In this document: in pieces, positions 56,278 through 64,000 of the stretch | Position numbering within the stretch: the first letter of the stretch is position 1 | How the letters are laid out: each line of letters starts with the position of its first letter | Assembly: GCA_024752435.1 (NCBI GenBank) | Contig: CP103036.1 | Span: 1,302,001-1,366,000, forward strand | DNA length: 64,000 nt | Origin: Allantophomopsis cytisporea | Lineage: Eukaryota; Ascomycota; Leotiomycetes; Phacidiales; Phacidiaceae | Direction: 5' to 3' | The notes under the pieces: generated by a model | Database searches by the model: none | Told to the model about the DNA's origin: nothing | What the model saw: the letters and a program-made list of their open reading frames with translations, nothing else | Made by a program: the position numbers and the translations under genes

Positions 56278-57063
56278 ATGTCTTCAAGCAGGGAAGAAAC
56301 GTTAGTATAAAACCATCCATTCTCTTCTCAATGCTAACATTCATCCAGTAAGAGCACCATTCCGGTCCATAGACACACCACGTGCAAGTCTGGTGATTGT
56401 AGGGCGTATATTCGTCGACGCGAGTATGATCTTGAGAGAGAGTGCCGCTTCCGCGAGTACCGAGCCACTCATATGCTGTCGCAATCCTACGAGGAAGCCT
56501 TCGGTGAAGTTGAGGAGTATGTCAAATCGCGCGAGGCGATCGTCCAGGAAGCCATTGCCAACAAGGAGAGGCTGAAGCTGCTCGAAGAGGCGAAGGGTAA
56601 CTGGGTTTACCTCAACAGCCAAACCATCCAGGCCAATCGTGACTTGACCAAAGAGGTCAAGGAATCTAAGGAAAAGTTCGCTCGCATGGAACAAAAGTAC
56701 AAGGGGGATGTTGCTCGTGAGCATGCAGTCAATATAGACCTCGTCTCGAAGCTCGCTGATCAGATAGAGTTGGCGGAAGGACTCTATCGCCGAGTCGAAA
56801 ATGCTGAGGTTGCATTGTACTTCGAGAAGCGCAAGACAAAGAAAGGTACCATGATTCTTCCAAAGTGGTTGATGGCACTTCTCTGCTGCTTCGATCGGGT
56901 TTGTAAGTTCTCGATTCCCACCTTAATCTACTGCTTCGCTGACCCTCTCGAACAGAATCGAACAGCAATACTCGACATGACTGAGCTTGTCCATTTGAAT
57001 GCTCTTGGTCGTTCGTCTGCAGCTTTGTGGTGGGCAATTTCCTTGTTCAACTACTTAGTGTAG
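56278..57063 (+). CDS. Small coiled-coil protein, uncharacterised
   Basis: Family not recognised. Exon 1 is 56278-56300 (MSSSREET) and exon 2 starts at 56349 after a 48-nt intron. The body is strongly charged and helical: CKSGDCRAYIRRREYDLERE, EAFGEVEEYVKSREAIVQEA, LTKEVKESKEKFARMEQKYK, LVSKLADQIELAEGLYRRVE, i.e. a long coiled coil. The 3' end is unsure. Reading straight through gives a stop at 57061-57063 with a hydrophobic tail. A textbook intron (GTAAGT at 56903, CTGAC branch, AACAG at 56955) would end the protein right after CFDRV, and its alternative acceptor at 56965 keeps the long frame. A donor at 56846 would give a hydrophilic end about 10 residues further on. Two Cys near the N-terminus could be structural. 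Confidence 0.6.
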
Positions 57064-58078
57064 CCGTCTCTGTCTTCTTGCATGCCTCATGGTCCGTTCG
57101 GCAATTCTGCTTGTGGCTTGGGCTATTACTTGAAGTTCTTACAAGTTTATCATTGTGCTTGTTTGTCTTCGTTGAACTTAGAGTTCTGATGAATGGATTT
57201 GATATAGCACTTGATAGCTTAAATTGATCTCTGATCCCATTAAGAGTGTCCCATACATCGAAGATCTGTTGTAGTCTATGTGAACTGTACTGATTTAATA
57301 ATGACTTGACATCTTAGACAGCCCTGTTCCATTCACGTTTATCAGATATCAATACTATCGTCCTTCAGGATTAGTAGCTCCGTCCCGGATGCAAGTCCAT
57401 GATACTACTATGCCATACATCGAAATTTATAGTAACGAAAGGCACATTGTTCACCATAAGGACGCTATAGGTAGTATAAGTAAACAAGCAATCAGTTCTA
57501 ATACATCATTGCAAGAGTGCTTAGGACGCCGAAAACCTTGCAGTATATCTTGTGGGTGTTGTTCTCAGAGACGATGACGAGACAAGGGAACATCAACCAC
57601 CACTTGACAACTGTCTCGGAATTTCTCACCTGCATTGTTGCATAATGAATGATCAAAATCTGTTTTCCATAAATTTGGTATGTGTATCTCACATCACAAT
57701 TCTAGAACCATTGAATGTGCGGTTTCCGAGAGTGGTTTATCAAAGGTGTACAGTTGTTGCGAGCTATATTCAACAAATGCCATACAATCAATCATCCACA
57801 GTTTTATGGATATTAGAAGCTTTTGGAATTCATAGATATTACAATTATCCAGCAACATCCACCCCAACGTCCCATTAAGTAAATCAACAAATATATAGAC
57901 ACAGACTTACAAAGGAAGCACCAGGAACTCATTCAGTATGATCGCCACACGCTATTCACATATAATTCAACGCACAGAACACTATCGATTACAGAAGCCA
58001 AAGGTGACGAAACGACGTAGGCACAGCCCATAGGCAGCTCACCACTCCCCAACTCCAAGACACACAATAAGCCAGAAT
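57064..58078. other. Convergent intergenic region
   Basis: About 1 kb between the coiled-coil gene and the WD-like gene. Frames at 57027-57227, 57389-57577 and 57552-57878 show no recognisable family. Probably 3' UTRs. Confidence 0.5.
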
Positions 58079-60390
58079 TTAACGCAACGAAACACTAGGA
58101 AAGAATTTTCTCCCCGTGACATTAACCGGGTATTCATAGAGACCATTCTCAGCACCAACATATCTGCGGAAGCGAGTCAGAACACGATATTTCTTTACAA
58201 GTCGGCAGGAATGGTTTAGCGAATGTAGTGACTTACAAAGTTCTCCCATCTGGGCTCCAGCAACAGCCTGTCGTATCATCGGGGTTCGAGCGGCTGATTT
58301 CACTACGTACTCCGCTCTCGAAGAAGGCAAGTGTACCTGGGGTTCCAGTAGAATTCTCCCGCGCACTTCTCCAAAACTGCTGTCTAGCTACCGGTCTACT
58401 TGTGCTGGTTTGTTGGAGACCTAAGATGTCATCAACGAGCGCTGATGTGCCCGATAGTGGGGGTGGGGTGTTGTTATCAAATCGCTGTCTCGTACGGTTC
58501 CTTCTCTCGTCTGCTTCGAGTTCGATTCGCATACGAGTGGTGGGATCAACAGGTGGGTCATTGGCGGCTTCTGAGGTAGTTTCTGAGGAGAATAAAGCGT
58601 CGAAGTCCCTCCATGGGCTGCTGCTGGACTGATCGGGTGCGGCAGGGAGACGTCTCGTAATAGATAGAGGTCGACGATCGCGAAGGTGCAGCCAGTCAAT
58701 GTTGGATGTGGCGGTATGTTCGGGTTGTGCGAGGTTCGAATCTCGCTCAATATCTGATTGCACAGCTGCGAGGATCTCTGAGGCGCTTCGTGGTGGTTGG
58801 TTCTGCGTGCGTCGCTCTCTTTCTTGATTCTGGACGTTGATATATGCTCGGAGAGATGAATTGCTGGCTCGTGGATATGCAAACTCTCGAGGAGCTGGTG
58901 GAAGAGGTGTATCATCAGATGCTGCCCGTCGAGCTTCTCTAAGTCTGCGATGATTTTGCAGTGCTTCCAACACTACGGTCTCTTCGGAAGTCAGAGGAGT
59001 CTGATGCCGGTCATTGAGTTCACGGGTGAGAGTAAGTAATCGCAACTGTCTGCCATAGCTTTCTGAGGATGCAGTATCGGTTGTGCCCATTCCATTTTCC
59101 ATGTCATCCATCAAACTTCGAAGCCTCTGGTCAACTAGAGGTTCACCAGATCGTTCAATGACATCGACTTTTTGGACCCCTGAAAATGTGCTAACAGTGA
59201 TGACCTGTCGTGACATGAAATGATCCCGAAGGTCTGCTACACCAAACTTTCCACAGTCTTCAGTCCATGCCAGTAGGTCGAAAGGATGTGGCGAGAACTC
59301 CAAGTCACGTACTGCTCCAGCTTTGCTACCAGGACGAGATGTGTTGAAAGTAGTAATCAATGGTTCTGTATCCATTTCGAGCAAGTTCATGACATCAAAA
59401 ACAGAAATCACACCATACTGTGTACCGACTGCGAGATATCTACCAGAAGGCGAAAATGCCGCGGCAAAACTACCTTTCATATCTCCCCTATCACCTCGAC
59501 GTTGTCCTTTCAATTTGAGCTTCCGGGTTTGTACCCACTCGTATTTTGGTCGTCCGTTGATGATAGCAGCGTCTCTACGCTCCCTACTGTGAACATACAT
59601 GAAGGGGTCGTCACAGATTGTGATGAGGATTTTGCCATCCGGAGACATAACTGAGCGATTAACGCAATCTGGGAATTTTAAAGTCTCTAAGAGACTAGAT
59701 TCTGGTAGGTCGAGTATCGAAACGGTATGGTCGTTGTTGGACAAAACGGCCACTGGTGTTTTGTATGCATGCTCCATCACATCCGGAGGTGGAAACCATA
59801 AAGTTACACAATTGACAATCTCATCCCCAAACTTCGATGCCCTAGCAAACGGTATATCTTCATCCGGTGTGCCAGGGATTGGGCTCGCTCCTATCGATGA
59901 TTGAGTCCTCCGTAGAGGATCGAAGCTAAGTGGTAATCTTGAATCTGCTCCCGCAGTTCTCGAGCCTCGCACGGCATCCCAGTCTCGCACTCCTACGCGT
60001 ATGGTAGCAAACTGTCCAGTTTCTCCTCCACAACAAATCCAGCCTTGTGCCGCGACTAGGCATCGTGGAAGGAAGTGTAAGCCGGTAATGAGCTGACGTT
60101 CGCAAGTTTTCGTGTTGAGTCCGTAGATATCGAAGCTACAGGGATAATAGACGACATCTCTTTGAGGACAACTGATCAAAGAACGTAATTGCCAATGACT
60201 ACCAGCATGTCAGCTGGTTGGGCATCAAAAAGTATGCGAAACATGACATACTTTGCTTGGATCGTTGCCTTGTAGTACTTTCGGGGAGTCTTCAGAATTA
60301 GAGACTCGGTGGCGTTATATCTGCTTTCATGTTAAGTCTATAACTGTAGGAGGAAGTATGTCAATCTTACGAGCTCTCATCCACTGCCAT
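58079..60390 (-). CDS. WD40-like beta-propeller protein (DUF2415-type), uncharacterised
   Basis: Conserved fungal protein, probably a beta-propeller scaffold; function unknown. Four exons: 60371-60390, 60252-60323, 58237-60198 and 58079-58163, all phases matching (712 residues). The N-terminus is MAVDESSRYNATESLILKTP and continues across the second junction as HWQLRSLISCPQRDVVYYP. WD-like blades are visible: TPVAVLSNNDHTVSILDL, SVMSPDGKILITICDD, AAFSPSGRYLAVGTQYG, LEFSPHPFDLLAWTEDCGKF (this last resembles the short DUF2415 motif), and the final CCWSPDGRTLYVGAENGLYE, completed by the 28-residue last exon. Between blades lies a long Arg/Glu/Ser-rich, probably disordered insertion (about residues 410-640). 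Without the last tiny exon the propeller would stop in mid-strand, so that splice is well supported. Confidence 0.87.
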
Positions 60391-63300
60391 GGCTGTGGCT
60401 CACCACCGGTGATGTGATCATGGATTGTAAAGAGAGTCGATCTCCCGTAGCTCGTCGGAGCGGGGAAAGGGCGTCACGACAATGAAACAACCGCAGGTGT
60501 GGGGAATGTTCGTGTGGAGATGTTTCAGCAATCGTATTTTCTGGAAGTTGAGCTATAGCTAGGCGATGTTGAGCTAGGTCGGGAGTTTGATGTGTTATAA
60601 TGGGGTGTTGTTGTGATGCAATCAACTTATGGACAAGGCTGGATGACGATGATCAATCTCACGGCCTCGCATTGCTCATTATTGTTATTATGGCCTTGTG
60701 GCCTAACCGCCGCTTTTAGAATTCAAGCACACCATATCTCGAAAACAGATAACATAACTTCTAGATATCCAAGAATTCTATTCCATCTCCCATAGAACAA
60801 GACTCCTGGTCATCATATTATTCTTCCTATGTGTCCTTAAATTCAGCCATGTTTGACTGTGGTTTTCTTTGAAGGTGAGGAAGACGGATTACCGATATTG
60901 TGGTAGATGAATTTCCAGTTTGACCCGTGTATCCATAAATTGGAACCAAAATCTTTATCACAAATAACATTCGTGATGTATAAATCAATCAACCTTCAGG
61001 CATGGAATCGTAGCTTTGAAATTGATCATTGGGACAACACATGAAGACTCACGAATTGCAAGCCATATTAGTTGTCACAAATGTCCTGGATATATTCATA
61101 TCCAAAAAAATTAAAGAGAAGCGTAGTCATGAGTAAGAGAATAGAGAGTGGGTAACCAGATACACAACTTGTGTTTTTAAAGCACGGAATGCGTATCTTG
61201 AGATTTATCTCATGAGTATAACCGCCTCCCCAGGATTTTGATTGTCTGCTTTCGTAATCTGACGAGCATTGATAGATTCCTGAATCTTTTAAGTACTTAT
61301 TCGACTGCCAGTATATGTATGTATTTCGTACATACATATATGTTAGAAGTATACAGTATCTGCTGCGTATACGAAGAGAAAACATGTCGGGCGTCAGTCT
61401 ATCGATGCAGATGACTTATCAGATATCAATATATCAATCAATACACATTCCTTGTACCACTCAACCTCGTCGACTGATGCCTGGCATGAAATAAGTAAAG
61501 AACAATTGATATGCACCGCCACGTGGGTTGATTCCTTTGGAGCCTCCCCGCACTGCAGAACGGGTTCTTTGGGATTGTGGCTTGACGGTCTTCGACTCGA
61601 TATCCGCGTCTGCTCGCGCATACATATATTTATTATGTATTGAGTGTGATGTATCTCAATGAATCCATCGAAGAGAATCTCTACTCTACCTAGGAATTCA
61701 TGCATACCTACCTACCTGAGGTCAGCTTGGTGATTTAGAACATCTAGACTCTTGCTCTTTGCCCTCATCCGCGTCATTCCCATCCATTGATTTATTCATA
61801 GATACCTTACCTTATCTATCTCCAGGCGCTCAGGAATTTCCGACGCAAGTCTGCCCCAGTATTTATGACGCACTGGTGGCCAAAGAAACCGGATACATCC
61901 CAGATGCGCAACGATTTTTTTCTCTCGAACGGTTTCAAATGTAAACATGGGGAACACCACTTTTGCAAGACACACTTGGGGAAAAGAAGAAGAAGAAAAA
62001 AAAGGTCGTGATAGCAAGGAAAAGGAACAAACACCGTTGCTATGTTATCTGATTGGCTTGCATCCATCCAGTGCGCGCGCGTGCGGGTACGGTGCGGCAC
62101 TTGAGCATGGCAGAAGGGAAGAGAAGTGCGATACTCTCTCCTCTGCATAAATCCCTCCTGTATACATCCACGTATCTAGGTGTGCGTATCAACCAAGCAT
62201 CGTCTTTCTCAACATCGATTTGTTCGAATGCCGATTATGTCCAAGGCGTGCCCTGCACATGCCCTATGCATAACATTCTTGAATAGCCTTTCAGGCTTTC
62301 GGAGTCGGATGGGCTCACCGATGAGATGTTCAGCAGATGATTTGTTTTATGCTTGAAGTTGCCGGAGTAAGATGGGGGGGACATTTGCTTACATGTAGGG
62401 GAAGAAGAGTGAGGCTGGGGTCTTCGGTGGGCCTTTGCGCTGCTTGCTTTCCTTGTGGTGCATTTTCTTTGGCCCTTGATCCAGGTTTGCCGCGCTTGCT
62501 CCAAGGCAAGTCCCGTATGTAGGTAGGTAGTACATCCTCCAGAATCGTCCCTCTTCCAGCCCAAACAGATTCGGAGGGGGTTGGTCTGGCGATGAGCGAT
62601 GTGATAGACTATGTATGTGAATGTGAGTGGAATGAGAATGCTGGAAATGTGATGAAGCTTGGCTTGCACTCCGTTCAATCTTCATGATCAAAAACACTTT
62701 CATTCTATGCTACGACAATCATGAATTCAATGATATGCGTCGAATGCATCAGATAAGGTACGGTAGGCAGGCAGAATAAGTAGGCTACACTTGCAGACAC
62801 ACTTCACACCTCACACTTCACACTTCACACTTCACACTCACACTTCACTCACATCTCATACTTCACTGCACAACAATGCACGCTGCACACTTGAAATGCA
62901 TACTCACTGTTCTTCATATTACTTACATGCACGTTCTCTAACCCAATCAATAACAAAGAGGATGAAGCAAATAAGCCATGGGATTTTAGTATGGGGTAAT
63001 CATTTGCGTCTATCAAGTAAGCTCTATTCTATGTGCGGTGTACACGACGTGTGCTGTTGTCAAGTTGCTCTCCTTAGCGCCATGTCTTTTTCTCTTCGAC
63101 CAGGCTACCTATGTTCTCCGTACTTCAATTCTCTCACAATCACGATCCTCGCAAGGGGGGGGGCGGTCTTTCATCGACCGATGACGTACTTGAGGTGCGC
63201 GCCTAGACCACATCCACAAATTGCCTTGCTGTAGCTCATGTAAAAGAACTCCTGACGAGATGAGTTGAGTACTTGCAGGACTGTGAACTTGCACTCTTGA

Positions 63301-64000
63301 CACTGTGGCCTGCTTCGTGTCTGCACTCGACTTTGTGCTTTAGTAATTGCTGTTTCTTACGACTTATAGAAAAATAAGGAAAATAGAAAGAACAAAAAAA
63401 CCGGGGTTCAAAAGTTATTAATAGTACTGATAAACAATTAAGAAGAATAAGAATTTTAACTTGGTAAAATAGATTTTGCAAGGTACATGAGTCGAGGAGA
63501 TAGTACAGCAGAGAGTGCCTGTCAATGGTTTTTTTTATTTTTTTTACTTTACCATCGCCCATCAATTCTCGGCTCAATCCGACCAGAAGCAGTCTTTTGA
63601 TTGCTTCTGGTGCCTCTGGAGCCTCTGGAGGTGCCTCTGGTGTTTCTGGTGTTTCTGTTCAGCTGCTGGCACCCGCTCGTCTTTTTCTCTATTCGCCCTC
63701 TTGCTCATGGGGGGCAAATACAAGGACAGTACGGAGTAGGTAGAGACTTAGCTATTAACACGAGTCCACATCCAGACGAGATGGAAATGATGATTGCGGC
63801 AGTCCGACGCTTGAAGGCCTCATCAGCTTTGTGCTAGGTCGCTCCCATGAACTCCTTCCCATCTCCATCTCCAGACATGCACATTTGGCCCGCCGGGTGG
63901 TGAGACACATCAAAGCATTTGGATGTTGTTGTGCACAGTGCACCCCAGTCTTGATGCTCTTCTCTCCAAAGTTGCATTGTTCAACGAGAAGGGATTGTTA
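60391..64000. other. Right-hand intergenic region
   Basis: 3.6 kb without a supported gene. The first few hundred bases are the promoter of the WD-like gene. Short frames at 61068-61385 (-), 61394-61705 (-), 62235-62703 (-) and 62791-63234 (+) lack family features. Simple-sequence stretches include CACTTCACA-like repeats at about 62800-62850 and CTCTGG-type repeats at about 63608-63660. TACGGAGTA occurs at 63730-63738. A gene starting beyond the window edge cannot be judged. Confidence 0.45.

Noticed and set aside
1..64000. CRISPR array, prophage or other prokaryotic system.
   Set aside because: The DNA is clearly fungal nuclear sequence with spliceosomal introns; no spaced direct-repeat array was seen.

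Overview
The window is nuclear DNA of a filamentous ascomycete (Pezizomycotina). The supporting signs are short introns of about 47-68 nt with GTANGT donors and CTRAC-type branch points, well separated genes on both strands, a CreA/CRE1 carbon-catabolite repressor, and other typical fungal families: GH76 cell-wall mannosidase, NmrA-like reductase, MED21, RRG7 and SWI3. A Leotiomycete such as Botrytis, Sclerotinia or a relative is my best guess, but it rests on family resemblance from memory and is unproven. I see no rRNA, tRNA, CRISPR array, recognisable transposase or reverse transcriptase.

Layout. 1.4-11.9 kb is an accessory-looking redox and cell-wall segment: a secreted GMC oxidoreductase (+), a convergent NmrA/isoflavone-reductase-like protein (-), an FMN-dependent NtaA/SnaA/DszA-type monooxygenase in five exons (+), and a GH76 Dcw1/Dfg5-like mannosidase (+). 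The carbon repressor cre1 (-, 16.7-18.0 kb) has 4.8 kb without a convincing gene on its 3' side and 12.6 kb on its 5' side. That larger gap is rich in homopurine tracts and microsatellites and carries seven copies of the 9-mer TACGCAGTA (or its complement).

30.6-60.4 kb is a housekeeping block. It holds a six-exon RAD51 paralog with an acidic tail (-), a SWIRM-ZZ-SANT SWI3/RSC8 chromatin-remodelling subunit (-) divergent from mitochondrial ETF alpha (+), a Cys/Trp-rich unknown (-), a 992-residue multi-KH RNA-binding protein (-) with a repeat-laden upstream region, a 910-residue disordered unknown with Arg/Tyr repeats (-), a pyrimidine 5'-nucleotidase containing a 13-nt exon (+), Mediator subunit MED21 (-) divergent from the mitochondrial nuclease-fold protein RRG7 (+), a small coiled-coil protein (+), and a WD-like 712-residue protein (-). 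The last 3.6 kb has no gene I can support.

Exon boundaries were read by eye from splice signals and checked for reading phase. In each multi-exon gene the exon lengths add up to a whole number of codons, except that the coiled-coil gene's 3' end stays ambiguous. Together the genes cover extracellular oxidation and wall remodelling, carbon-source repression, chromatin and transcription (SWI3, MED21, CRE1), DNA repair, and mitochondrial function (ETF alpha, RRG7). No single pathway cluster is evident. I found no clear novel defence or mobile system. The most unusual items are the micro-exons, the motif-rich gap upstream of cre1, the heptamer repeat upstream of the KH gene, and the possible alternative C-termini of the GH76 protein.
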